Assembly: GCA_905221605.1 (NCBI GenBank)
Contig: CAJNDS010001302.1
Coordinates: 644,501 to 708,500 of the forward strand
Direction: 5' to 3'
Origin: Symbiodinium natans
Lineage: Eukaryota > Sar > Dinophyceae > Suessiales > Symbiodiniaceae
Length of the DNA stretch: 64,000 nt
Of the stretch, positions 44,235 to 53,965 are shown in pieces (within the stretch, counting starts at the first letter, position 1; every line of letters starts with the position of its first letter). The notes under the pieces were generated by a model. The model did not search any database. It was not told the origin of the DNA and saw only the letters and a program-made list of their open reading frames with translations. The translations under genes were made by a program, and so were the position numbers.

Positions 44235-45436
44235 GCCCCCCCCCCCCCCCCCCGACGTAGTGGCAGGCTGGTTCGGTCCCATCTTTCGTCCCCCAATGCG
44301 GAGAGCGGGGGGAGGTTCCTTGGAGTCACTGTGCGCCGACGTTGCTCCCTAAACCTAAGGCTCCAAGAACTCTCATTTAAGGGGCTTTTGGGGCACGCAG
44401 ACCTTCCTGTGTAAGGCCCTGTGGGCTATGTTGAGCCTAAGGGTAAACCCTGAACCGAATTGGAGTAGAGCCGACTGGTGTTTGGAAAACCCAGGCTACC
44501 AAGCAAAGGACCTATTGAGCCGACATCCCTGTATCCCCCTGAGCCCTAAACCATCTTGACCCCCCGGGGAGCGGTTTTAGTTCCGGGCTTTTGGGTAAAC
44601 CTTAACCTCGAAAACCCCCCAAAAACCCAAAAGCCGCAAAGCCCCCGAAGCCGCCCTGTTCCACACCAGATGGGGGGGGGGGGGGGTAACCAAAACCATG
44701 GACTGAAGGGGAATACCATGGAGGTGGGGTGGGAGGTGTATGGTTGTGCGCTGTGCGTTCCCCCCCATAACACCCCCCCCCGTTTACCCCCCTCCTCCCC
44801 CCCCTCATGGTCTACAGTCTACAATCTCGCCTAAACCAACCCTAACCCCCAAACCCTAACCACAAAACCCTAAACCCTAAACTCAAGGCCTAGCCCCCGG
44901 GGGGGAGGCGGCGCTTAAGCCCTCCACCCCAGGTACAGGAGCCAATTCTCCTTCATGACCAGTACTGCCCTAAACCCTAAACCCTAAAAGGGCTTTAGGT
45001 TTTTAAGGTTTTAGTGTTTTAGGTTTTTAGGGTTTTAGGGTTTAAGGGGTTTAGGGTTTTAGGGTTTTAGGGGTCTAGGTTTTTGAAGCTGAGGGTGAAG
45101 CTTAAGCTTGAAAGTTTTAAGGTTTAGGCTTTGGGGCTTTAGGGTCATGATCGTTTTACTCCTGTGGTGTGGCCGTGGGGTGATTTTAGGGGTTAGGCTT
45201 TAGGGCTTCTGGGTTAGGGCTCTGGCATTTTGGGCATTGCAGGGCTTTCGGGTTTTCGGGGGCTTTTGGGCTTATAGGCTGTTAAGGTTTAGGGTCTTAC
45301 CTAGGGTTTGGGCTTGGGTCCCTAAGGTCTGACCACCCCTCCCCCTCCCCCCCCCCCCCGAACCGAATCATACCATGGGGGGGGGGGGGGGGGGGGCGAG
45401 ACGCAAATAGAAAAAACACACATGCACACACCAGGG

Positions 45437-45520
45437 TGGACCAATCTGTCGTTTCATGAGCTCACACGCACTCACCCGGAAACGGCAAGGGAAGCCCCAC
45501 CTCACACAGGCAAGTGCGTC
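45437..45520 (+). CDS. Candidate exon before a family B element
   Basis: Open frame TNLSFHELTRTHPETAREAP, then PHTGKC. Directly followed by a family B element, beyond which lies another exon-like island (45763). Confidence 0.4.
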
Positions 45521-45529
45521 TACCAGTTG

Positions 45530-45752
45530 CTTCAGAACCCCAACAAGTACAGAATATTCTTCCTTGTAAGGGTACTAAGGGATCATTTATTTGATTTTGT
45601 TTTTTTGTTTCGGGGGGGGGGGGGGGGGGTTGTTCTGAAGTTTTTAAACCGTAAGCAAATAGTAGCCCTAAACCCAAACCCTAACCCAAACCCTATTTTT
45701 TTTTTTTTTTTTGGGGGGGGGGGGGGGGAGGTTCTGAAGCAAATTGTAGTAG
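45530..45752. mobile_element. Family B element copy 3 with ITS and duplicated right half
   Basis: The left end CTACCAGTTGCTTCAGAACCCC is followed by a T/G-tract and GTTCTGAAG...GTAAGCAAATAGTAG (to 45665), a short ITS, then a second T/G-tract and GGTTCTGAAGCAAATTGTAG. The right half is present twice, one on each side of the ITS. Confidence 0.75.
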
Positions 45753-45762
45753 TCTGGACCAG

Positions 45763-45822
45763 GTTCAAAGTCTCCCGGGACGAGCTGCTTGGCGTGCTCT
45801 GCCCGCATCGAAGTATGGCTCC
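45763..45822 (+). CDS. Candidate exon, unrecognised protein
   Basis: GACCAG precedes FKVSRDELLGVLCPHRSMA, ending at a long ITS. Clear codon texture. Family unknown. Confidence 0.55.
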
Positions 45823-45823
45823 C

Positions 45824-45946
45824 TAAACCCTAAACCCTAAACCCTAAACCCTAAACCCTAAACCCTAAACCCTAAACCCTAAACCCTAAACCCTAAACCC
45901 TAAACCCTAAACCCTAAACCCTAAACCCTAAACCCTAAACCCTAAA
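45824..45946 (-). repeat. ITS, perfect CCCTAAA array
   Basis: About seventeen perfect units. Confidence 0.95.
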
Positions 45947-45960
45947 CTAAATAAAGCTAG

Positions 45961-46066
45961 CCCTGGATGGCTGGGATTGATGATGCTCCAGGACTGGTTC
46001 TGCGTCCAGGGTTGCTCAGGGCCCGAAAAAAGGGAATATTCAGGCCAATGCCTTCGCTGCAGTTAG
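45961..46066 (+). CDS. Candidate exon, unrecognised protein
   Basis: GCTAG precedes 35 open codons, PWMAGIDDAPGLVLRPGLLR, then ARKKGIFRPMPSLQL, ending TTAG|GTTTTGGG. Only this frame is open. Family unknown. Confidence 0.6.
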
Positions 46067-46174
46067 GTTTTGGGTTTAGGGTTTAGGGCTTAGGGCTTAG
46101 GGTTTAGGGTTTAGGGGTTTAGGGGCTTAGAGGTTGTTAGGGGTTCGTAGGGGTTTAGGGGGCTGTTAAGAGTA

Positions 46175-46251
46175 AAGCTCTCCCAAGTGGGATGTTTCCT
46201 TCAATTTCCGATTAAAAAATGCGTCCTGGTGCCGTCTTTGGGTGATGTTTA
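46175..46251 (+). CDS. Candidate exon, unrecognised protein
   Basis: Reads KLSQVGCFLQFPIKKCVLVP, then SLGDVY, with donor TAC|GTGCGC. Hydrophobic/Cys-rich. Unknown. Confidence 0.55.
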
Positions 46252-46682
46252 CGTGCGCCAGCATTCACGCCCCCACCTAAACCCTAAACCCTAAACCCTA
46301 AACCCTAAAGCCCACACCCTAATCCCCAAACCCCCCCCCCCAGGATATCGCCTCCTCCCCGTCACGGTAGTGTTTTGGCTTTAGGGTTGTTTGAGATTTA
46401 GGGTTTAGGGTTTAGGGTTTGGGTTGAGGGCTGAGGGGGCTGAGGGTTAGGCTTCACGTTTTACGGTTTTCACTGTCCCGCGTCGTTCATGGTGGGGTTC
46501 GGGTTTTGGATGTTGGTTTGCCCCCTTCCCTCCCCCCCCGTTCGTTCACGGATGTTCATGGTCTGTGGTTCACTGGAGCACCCACACTTTATAGGGTTTA
46601 GGGTTGAGGGTTTATAGGGTTGAGGGTCTCCGCTCAAATGGTGAATCGAGCGGGTTTAGGGTCTAGTTTTGAGGAAATGCAG

Positions 46683-46802
46683 GCTTTGGGGCCTCTCTAG
46701 GAAGTAGACAAGCTTTTGAGTTTGGATGTCTTCGGCCAACACTCCCGGAGGGCGATGAAGAATGGCAATCACGATCAGCTGGGTCAGACGAGGACGTCGC
46801 AG
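46683..46802 (+). CDS. Candidate exon, unrecognised protein
   Basis: TGCAG precedes FGASLGSRQAFEFGCLRPTL, then an acidic PEGDEEWQSRSAGSDEDVA, ending GCAG|GTTTGG. A minus-strand frame also exists, but the splice-site fit favours plus. Confidence 0.6.
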
Positions 46803-47149
46803 GTTTGGTAACCCTAAAACCCGAAAACCCTCAAAACCCCACAAACCCTAAAAGCCTAAAACCCTATAAACCCTATAAACCATATACACCCTATTAACCC
46901 TATGAGCCCTAAAACCCTGAAACCCTAGAACCCCTATATACTATAAACCCTATAAACCCTGAAACCCTAAAAACCTTATAAACCCTAAACCCCCTTGAAA
47001 CCCTAAAAACCCTAGAAACCCCAAAACCCCTAAACCCCTAAACCCTAAAACCCTAAACACCCTAAAACCCTCTAAACCCCTAAAACGCTCGACTTTTCAA
47101 ATTATTTCACTTCGAACATCCCCACCCTCTCTTGGTAGAGATACTCTGG

Positions 47150-47300
47150 GGTTGGGCACTTCAGGGAGAATTTGGTGCTGGGCACTCCGGGGACACTCTG
47201 GGGTTGAGCAGGCACTTCAGAAAGACTCTGGGTCTGGGCACTCCAGGGAGACTCTGGGTTGGGCACTCCAAGAGTGGGACACTTTGGGGTTGGGGAGGAG
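47150..47300. repeat. Minisatellite, GGGCACTCCAGGGAGACTCTGG-like
   Basis: Five to six degenerate units of about 25-35 bp (GGGCACT(C/T)C, GACTCTGGG). Frames on both strands are repeat-derived. Confidence 0.8.
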
Positions 47301-47367
47301 AAGAGTTCCGGGCGAGGAGAAGAGTTGAGTTTAAAATCTAACAACCCCACACCGAGGGTGGGGAAAA

Positions 47368-47793
47368 ATGGATAACACAGCTACCCGAAGCATTCTTCAA
47401 CGACAAGGACTAGGTCGCACTCGACACATAAGTCTAGGGTTTCTGTGGGCCCAGAAGTCGCTAGCGGATGGCGTCTTCGAGTCAAAACCCATCTCCACCA
47501 AGAATTGTCCGGCAGACTTGCAGACGAAGGCACACTCTCGCAATCGCATGTGGTACCTAATGGAGCTCATGGGTATGAAGGTCATGAGCGGCAGTGTTTC
47601 CGTGAACCGTGTGAGCAACACGACAGCAACCAACACAGGTGCAGCACAAATCCTCAGGGCGTTGGCAGTTTTGCTCGAGGGGGGTGTTGCAGCCGGCCAG
47701 TTGTTGGTGACCGAAAGTGCGATGGAGAAACCATGGCCAGAGTTTGTGATGATGTCTTCCTTCAGCCCTCACTGCCCCCAAACCAGGGTTTAG
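47368..47793 (+). mobile_element. Ty1/copia retrotransposon fragment, RNase H C-terminal part
   Basis: Open frame beginning MDNTATRSILQRQGLGRTRH, with HISLGFLWAQ and NCPADLQTKAHSRNRMWYLM about 30-50 residues on. The DN-x-A, R-T-R-H-I and N-x-A-D-L-x-T-K motifs, in this order, are the end of copia-type RNase H. Everything upstream (GAG, protease, integrase, reverse transcriptase) is missing, replaced by the minisatellite. The frame stays open another 70 codons without a recognised domain. A degenerate, 5'-truncated relic. Confidence 0.75.
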
Positions 47794-47939
47794 GGCGCCC
47801 CCGTACCCTTTGACTCTAAACCCTTCACAACCCCCTGCAGCCCTCAACCTCTTAGCCCAAACTCCGAATTTCCCCACCACAAGCCCTGTACTCTAAGCCC
47901 CACTGCGGGTTTTAGGGTTTAGGGTTTAGGGTTTAGGGC

Positions 47940-47990
47940 TTTGCAATCTTGAGGCAGTCTTCTCCGCAGCCCCGATGCCGATCCCACGAC
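47940..47990 (+). CDS. Candidate exon, unrecognised protein
   Basis: Reads LCNLEAVFSAAPMPIPR, with donor GAC|GTCAGT. Unknown. Confidence 0.45.
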
Positions 47991-48104
47991 GTCAGTCGTC
48001 TTAGGGTTTAAGGCTGAGGGTATAACCCTAAGCCCTCAACCCCAAACCCCCCTAAACCCTAAACCCTCCACCCTCCACCCTAAACCCTAAACCCTAATCC
48101 CTAG

Positions 48105-48155
48105 TCGAGGTTTCCGGGGGCTCGGTTTCTGGATGTTCCGGGAGGAAGGGCATTG
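48105..48155 (+). CDS. Candidate exon, unrecognised protein
   Basis: CCTAG precedes SRFPGARFLDVPGGRAL, ending TTG|GTGACT. A family A element follows 25 bp later. Confidence 0.45.
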
Positions 48156-48179
48156 GTGACTTCTGGCATTGATGTCGCC

Positions 48180-48374
48180 TACTTGGAGGTTCATGACACT
48201 TACTAACCAGATAGAACTGTACTTGTAACTGTACTTATAACTATATAGGGTTTAGGGTTTAGGGTTTAGGGTTTAGGAACTGCACTTATCGCCATATTAG
48301 GGCACTTAAGTGGCCTATAAGTGGGTTATAAGTACAGTTAGAATTGGTTAAGAAGTACCATGAACCTCCAAGTA
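48180..48374. mobile_element. Family A element copy 3, split by an ITS
   Basis: Both TIRs are intact. A 32-bp TTTAGGG array (48246-48277) lies inside, between AACTGTACTTATAACTATA (48227) and AACTGCACTTATCGCCATA (48278), which match at 15 of 19 positions. Copies at 765 and 50752 have one such segment and no ITS. Confidence 0.88.
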
Positions 48375-48545
48375 CATCTGGGTACAGTCCGACTTCGGCT
48401 TGGCTTGGAGTGTCGCACCCTAAACCCTAAACCCTAATCCCTAATCCCCAAACCACAAACCCTAAACCCCACACCCCAAACCCTAAACCCCAAACCCTAA
48501 ACCCTAAACCCCAAACCCTAAACCCCAAACCCTAAACCCTAAACC

Positions 48546-48653
48546 GATGGCTGGTGCGAGGACTCCGCTGCCGAATCTTTCAACACACCAGATGACCATC
48601 CGCTCGGCGAGAACATCTACGCAGCTGGCCACTACTTGAAGAGTTGCCAGGGC
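48546..48653 (+). CDS. Candidate terminal exon, unrecognised protein
   Basis: Thirty-six codons, DGWCEDSAAESFNTPDDHPL, then GENIYAAGHYLKSCQG and TAG at 48654. Two spaced Cys suggest a secreted or disulphide-bearing domain. Strong codon texture, family not recognised. Confidence 0.6.
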
Positions 48654-48664
48654 TAGAGTTCCTA

Positions 48665-48744
48665 GGGTTTAGGGTTTAGGGTTTAGGGTTTAGGGTTTAG
48701 GGTTTAGGGTTTAGGGTTTAGGGTTTAGGGTTTAGGGTTTAGGG
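48665..48744 (+). repeat. ITS, perfect TTTAGGG array
   Basis: About eleven perfect units directly after the preceding stop codon. Confidence 0.95.
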
Positions 48745-48781
48745 CCCTTTTTTTCGGGGTTGCCCAGGCACTAGGGTTCAG

Positions 48782-48830
48782 GATCGGGGAGATTTTGCTG
48801 GAGACAGCGACATGCCCTGAAGATGAATAA
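48782..48830 (+). CDS. Candidate terminal exon
   Basis: TTCAG precedes RIGEILLETATCPEDE and TAA. Short but clean. Unknown product. Confidence 0.45.
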
Positions 48831-48902
48831 TGGCCTACACCCATGGCATCCCGGGGACGTCCCCCGTTTTAGGGTTTGGGGTTTAGGGTTTAGGGTTTAG
48901 GG

Positions 48903-49015
48903 CTACTAGGGCCCGGAGTACGCCCTTATTCCCTTTGTTCAGGGTTGGGTTCCCTTCTAAACCCCCTTTAAACCAGAAAGGGCACCCTTTGTATTCCTAG
49001 GTTACTCGTGGCTCT
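48903..49015. mobile_element. Family G element copy 2
   Basis: CTAGGGCCCGGAGTACGCCC, GGGTTGGGTTCCC, AACCAGAAAGGGCACCC, TTCCTAGGTTACTC. Confidence 0.75.
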
Positions 49016-49358
49016 AGGCTTGAACTTGCACATCTTGTGCTAGGGTCTAGATTTTGGGGTTGGGGCTTATGGCTTGTGGTTTAGGATTTCGGGGGAGGAG
49101 GTTGAAAGGCGCTCACGGGCCAAGACGCACCGCGTGTTACACACTTGTGCGCACGGCTTGAACCTTACTCTCTGCGAGACTCACTAAGTTGAAGACTAAT
49201 TACATGAAACATGAACTTGGGTCATGTGCCTTACGCACGACTACGCAAATCCCTAAGCCGTATTGAATAAAGCCGCAGGACCAAAATCAGATACAACACC
49301 TACACTGAACCCTCAAAGATAAACCCTGAACCTTGAACCGTAAACCCTAAACTTTGAC

Positions 49359-49463
49359 CCTAGACCCTAGACCCTAGACCCTAGACCCTAGACCCTAGAC
49401 CCTAGACCCTAGACCCTAGACCCTAGACCCTAGACCCTAGACCCTAGACCCTAGACCCTAGAC
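49359..49463 (-). repeat. Variant ITS, CCCTAGA heptamer
   Basis: About fifteen identical CCCTAGA units with no CCCTAAA among them. Confidence 0.97.
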
Positions 49464-49477
49464 CTGCAGCTGCCCAG

Positions 49478-49539
49478 GCACTCCTGATTGCAGAAGTCAT
49501 GCAGGCCGGAAACCTTAAGCCCGGAAGCCTTAAATCCAG
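49478..49539 (+). CDS. Candidate exon, unrecognised protein
   Basis: CCCAG precedes ALLIAEVMQAGNLKPGSLK, ending CCAGG|GTTTAG. Helical, hydrophobic. Unknown. Confidence 0.55.
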
Positions 49540-49644
49540 GGTTTAGAGTTTAGGGTTGAGGGTCTGGGGTTTAGGGTTTAGGGTTGAGGGTTTAGGGTTC
49601 AGGGTTTGGGGTTGAGGGTTTGGGGTTTAGGGTTTAGAGGGGAA

Positions 49645-49903
49645 CCATTTAGCACTTGCTGTTTCAGCTCCAGCCAACTGTACGGCGGCACATTCCTAGT
49701 ACTCTGGGGACCAGAAGCACATCTTGGATTAGCTGTAAACCCTAAGCCCTCAACCCTCAACCCTAAACCCTCTCATGGACTCTTTGGGCTTAGAGCTTTA
49801 GAGTGGGCTGCTGCCAGTTCCTCTGCGCGGGGCCGTGTTTGCATCGGTGGGGGCTTTCCAGCCGCATGGTGCGGCCCAGAGATTCGCAAGGAGTCAGTGC
49901 GGT
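49645..49903 (+). CDS. Two candidate exons in one open frame
   Basis: PFSTCCFSSSQLYGGTFLVL (49645-49735) and, after a short CCCTAAA-like stretch, SHGLFGLRALEWAAASSSAR (49768-49903) are open in the same frame, with the repeat between them read through. Unknown product. Confidence 0.4.
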
Positions 49904-50050
49904 TTAGGGTTTAGGGCTTAGGGTTTAGGGTTTGTTTTAGGGGTTGAGGGGTTGAGGGGTTTAGGGGTTTAGGGGTTTAGGGGGTAGCGCGTGTCCGCTG
50001 TCCCACCTGCCTGCGATCTGGGAGCTGGCGACGGTGCTTTTTTTCCATAG

Positions 50051-50115
50051 CATGCGGCCTGCCAAAGAAGTCTCCTTACAGCAGGTGCCATTGTGCGGCC
50101 GCTATATTGATCCCT
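50051..50115 (+). CDS. Candidate exon, unrecognised protein
   Basis: CCATAG precedes MRPAKEVSLQQVPLCGRYID. CAG|GTGCCA inside is a possible earlier donor (50084). Confidence 0.4.
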
Positions 50116-50332
50116 AAACCCTAGACCCTAAACCCTAAACCCCTAAACCCTAAACCTTAAAGGCCTTAAGCCCTAAGCCCTCAGTTTTAAACACCTACAC
50201 CCTGAACCCTCCATCGGGACGTCTGCACCAGAAGCATACAACTATTGACTGGGATGCCTGATGCTCATCATCTCACAGTTTTGGGGCTTTAGCGTCTTTA
50301 GGGCTTCAGATCCCAAAGCCTAGAAGCTGTGC

Positions 50333-50650
<318 letters not shown>

Positions 50651-50751
50651 ATAATAATAATATGCTACCACCACTATTAAAGCTAAAGGCATCTACAAGG
50701 GAGGTCCCTCAAGTCTAAACCCTGAGCCCTAAGCCTCTAAACTCTAAATCC

Positions 50752-50895
50752 TACTTGGAGGTTCATTGTACTTCTTAACCAATTTCAACTGTCCTTATAA
50801 CCCACTTATATGCCCCTTAAGTGCCCTAACATGGCTATAAGTACAGGTATAAGTACAGTTATAGTTGGCTAGTAAGTACCATGAACCTCCAAGTA
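50752..50895. mobile_element. Family A element copy 4 (no ITS)
   Basis: Full-length with both TIRs and the same interior as copy 1. Confidence 0.88.
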
Positions 50896-50942
50896 CAGTG
50901 ATAGGCCCAAACCTTGTCCAAAATCATCAATGCTCTGAAGCC

Positions 50943-51012
50943 ATGCGCTCACCCCGAGGCGCCAACAGCAACAAGCAAGAGAAGCCCAAGACCCCCGAGG
51001 ATTACCCCAAGA
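50943..51012 (+). CDS. Candidate first exon
   Basis: ATG at 50943: MRSPRGANSNKQEKPKTPED, then YPK. A GC donor (ACC|GCAGTT) precedes the ITS. It may join the exon at 51129. Product unknown. Confidence 0.55.
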
Positions 51013-51128
51013 CCGCAGTTGGGGTTTAGGGTTTCGGGTTTAGGGTTGAGGGTTTAGGGACCCTAAGCCCGAAACCCTAAACCCTAAACCCTAAACCCCA
51101 AACCCCAAACCCGGGGTGTTGGCCCCAA

Positions 51129-51206
51129 CCTCCTCCGAAAATCGCCCGCCAGAGCTACACCAAGATTTGGATTGCCGGGGCTTCCATGCTCACGGTGCCC
51201 TGGCCG
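51129..51206 (+). CDS. Candidate exon, membrane-like segment
   Basis: PPPKIARQSYTKIWIAGASM, then LTVPWP, ending CCG|GTTTGAGGG. A possible single membrane helix (KIWIAGASMLTVPW). Unknown family. Confidence 0.55.
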
Positions 51207-51209
51207 GTT

Positions 51210-51241
<32 letters not shown>

Positions 51242-51253
51242 GGTTTAGGGTTC

Positions 51254-51370
51254 CCTAAACCCTAAACCCTAAACCCTAAACCCTAAACCCTAAACCCTAA
51301 ACCCTAAACCCTAAACCCTAAACCCTAAACCCTAAACCCTAAACCCTAAACCCTAAACCCTAAACCCTAA
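51254..51370 (-). repeat. ITS, perfect CCCTAAA array
   Basis: About sixteen perfect units, preceded by (TTGAGGG)5 in the opposite orientation (51208-51245). Confidence 0.95.
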
Positions 51371-51383
51371 AGGCTTCAGCCGG

Positions 51384-51490
51384 CTGGTTCTGATTCTTAG
51401 TGGGGAATGAGGGAATGAGATACCCTACATAATCCCTTAAAGGGTATATACAGGGCCCCATTTCCCTCATTTCCTACTAAGAACCAGGAG
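51384..51490. mobile_element. Family D element copy 3
   Basis: GGTTCTGATTCTTAGTGGGGAATGAGGG and CCCTCATTTCCTACTAAGAACC. Interior AATCCCTTAAAGGG. Confidence 0.85.
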
Positions 51491-52538
51491 GTTTAGGGTT
51501 TCGGGTTTAGGGTTGAGGGTTTAGGGTTTAGGGCTCAGGGTTTAGGGTTTAGGGTTTAGGGCTCAGGGTTTAGGGTTTGGGGTTTAGGGAGGGCTTAGTG
51601 GCTTCTCGGGTTCACGGGTTACTGTGTATAGGGTTTCGTGCTATTATTGGGTTGCAGGCTTGAGAGCTGAGTGCTTATAGGGTTTGGGATATGTGACTGG
51701 GAAGGGAACCTTCCCAGGGCCATGACTTAAAGGTTCGGGTTGTTTGGGGCTTTGCTATGCAACAACGAGGTCGTCAGCAGACCATTTTCATGGGTTCCCC
51801 TCTATGCTACCCCCCTGGGTTCCCCCCTCCCCCAGCCCAATCACGTACGTCATGTCACCTGGTTTTCACGTTGGGCAGTGCAAGGGGGAAAGGGGGAGGG
51901 TGCTTAAAGTTCAGGATGAAGAGCCCCTAAGCCCTAAACCCTAAACCCTAAACCCTAACCCTAAACCCTAAACCCGAATAATCTTGCCTGATGTTAAGTT
52001 TCAAGTTAAGGATTCTCACTGACGAGCAGAAACATGGCCCACAGTAAGCCTTTGTGTCTGCATGATTAAGATAGGGGCTTAGGGTTTAGGGTTTAGGGTT
52101 TAGGGTTTAGGGTTTAGGGTTTAGGGTTTAGGGACAAGTCCTCCCGTTCTGTAGAAGATGGGAGGGGCTCCGCATGTAGACGAGGAACAGGTAGTCCAGA
52201 AAAGCTGCACTTAAACAACAGCCCCTAACCACCTGAACCCCGCGGCAGAAGCAACCAAGAAAAGTCCACCTGACAACCCTTAAGGTGTTTTTGGCACAAC
52301 GATAAGATGACAAGAGCTGGCACAGCATGCGCACATGAGCGTTCGTATATACACAGGGAGGGCAACAACCAGCCCCCGACACAAGGAACGGCAAGATGAG
52401 GGCGACCCTAAAACCCCAAACCCCTGCCTTGTAGACCCTTTAGACTTTAAACCCCAAAGCCCAAACCCCAAACCCTAAACCCTAAACCCCAAATCCCAAA
52501 CCCTATACACCCTAAACCCTAAACCCTCTGGGGCTTAG

Positions 52539-52633
52539 GAGGGTCTGCCCCTCAGAGGTTGCCAGGCTGGTGTATGCGGCCCTTCTCATGTTGGCCGTGA
52601 TCTTTCTCCAGGCCGCGGCAGTCTTGAATGGGC
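52539..52633 (+). CDS. Candidate exon, transmembrane segment
   Basis: CTTAG precedes VCPSEVARLVYAALLMLAVI, then FLQAAAVLNG. Ends at GTGAGT, the best canonical donor in the window, which continues into an ITS. One clear membrane helix. Family not recognised. Confidence 0.6.
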
Positions 52634-52639
52634 GTGAGT

Positions 52640-53060
52640 GTTTAGGGTTTAGGGTTCGGGGGTCTAGGGTTTAGGGTTTAGGGTTTTGGGGGGTTTAGGG
52701 GGTTTAGGGGGGCTTGGGTTTGGGGGATTTAGGGTTTGGGGTTTAGGGTTTAGGGTGGAAAGGGCTGACTAGAGATTGTTTGAATTTCGGGGCCTGGCTT
52801 TCGGAAGGTTTGGGAGGTTTGGGGAGGTTTAGGGAGGTTTGGGGAGGTTTGGGGACGTTTGGGGAGGTTTGGGGGTTTGGGGTTTGGGGCGGTTTGGGCA
52901 TTCATATTGTATGGATTTAGGGGTCCATCTTGCCTAAAGGTCTTTCTCTAAGCCCTGAACCCGAAGCCCTAAGCCCTAAGCCCTAAGCCTTAAACCCTAA
53001 ACCCTAAACCCTAAACCCTAAACCCTAAACCCTAAACCCTAAACCCTCTCTTTCATATGT
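52640..53060. other. Repeat-rich stretch without gene
   Basis: Decayed TTTAGGG, a block of GGTTTGGGGAG units (52810-52880) and a CCCTAAA array (52985-53046). Confidence 0.7.
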
Positions 53061-53077
53061 ATATTTAAACCCTAATG

Positions 53078-53500
53078 GGTTTCGTGGGCAAGGCACAAAA
53101 ATTCGTGGGCAAGGCACAAAATTTCGTGGGCAAGGCACAAAAAGTTGTGGGCAAGGCACAAAAACTCGTGGGCAAGGCACATTTTCGGGTCCTGGGCCCG
53201 TGGGCAAGCCTTAAAACCCCAAAATGTGCCTTGTCCACGAATTTTGTGCCTTGCCCACGAATATTTGTGCCTTTGCCCACGAAATTTTGTGCCTTGCCCA
53301 CGAATTTTCGGGCACGTAAATTGGTGGCAACGCACAAAAATTGGTGGCAAGGCACCAAAATTCGTGGGCAAGGCACAAAAATTGGTGGGCAAGGGACAAA
53401 AATTCGTGGGCAAGGCACAAAAATTGGTGGGCAAGGCACAAAAATTCGTGGGCAACGCACGAAAATTCGTGGGCAAGTCACAAAATTCGTGGGCATGCAA
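53078..53500. repeat. 21-22 bp minisatellite in head-to-head blocks
   Basis: Units of TTCGTGGGCAAGGCACAAAAA run forward (53078-53215), then in reverse (53222-53318), then forward again (53320-53500). Frames reading KFVGKAQ or CLAHEFL are repeat-derived. Confidence 0.92.
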
Positions 53501-53503
53501 CGT

Positions 53504-53690
53504 GCCCCCCCCCCCCCCCCCCGTCAACCCCCCCCTTCCCCCCACCTTCCCCCCTCCCCCCCCTTTCCCCCCCCTTTTCCCCCCCCCCCCCCCGCTTTCC
53601 CCCCCTTCCCCCCCCTTCCCCCCCCCCCCCCCCCCTTCCCCCCCCCCCCCCCCCCCAACACCCCTCCCCCACCGCCCCCCCCAGCTCCGG
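53504..53690 (+). repeat. C-rich polypyrimidine tract
   Basis: About 190 bases of C runs broken by TT, A or G. The minus strand is a dense G-run series able to form quadruplexes. Confidence 0.95.
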
Positions 53691-53895
53691 CCCCCCCCGC
53701 TTTTCAGGGGGTGTCCAGGGCCTAGGGTTTAGGGGTAAAGAATTAGAATTCAGGGCTCAAGGCTTAGGGTTTACAGTGCAGCTGAGAATGATAATGTTAT
53801 ATGTTCTTAATGTTTTGGGATTCTCTGGGTGGGTGGGTATTTCTCCAATACATGATGAATAAGCTCGCCTAATGAAAGCTGGTACATGAGCTGCT

Positions 53896-53965
53896 GAACC
53901 CTAAACCCTAAACCCTAAACCCTAAACCCTAAACCCTAAACCCTAAACCCTAAACCCTAAACCCT
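53896..53965 (-). repeat. ITS, perfect CCCTAAA array
   Basis: Ten perfect units. The stretch to 54515 holds further ITS and short unrecognised islands. Confidence 0.93.

Noticed and set aside
48546-48653. CAP/SCP secreted protein domain (GENIYA string)
   Set aside because: One short resemblance, without the conserved His, Glu and Trp motifs of that family.
53065-53862. Large frames over the 22-bp minisatellite and C tract
   Set aside because: Pure repeat and poly-Pro/Gly translation, present in several frames on both strands.
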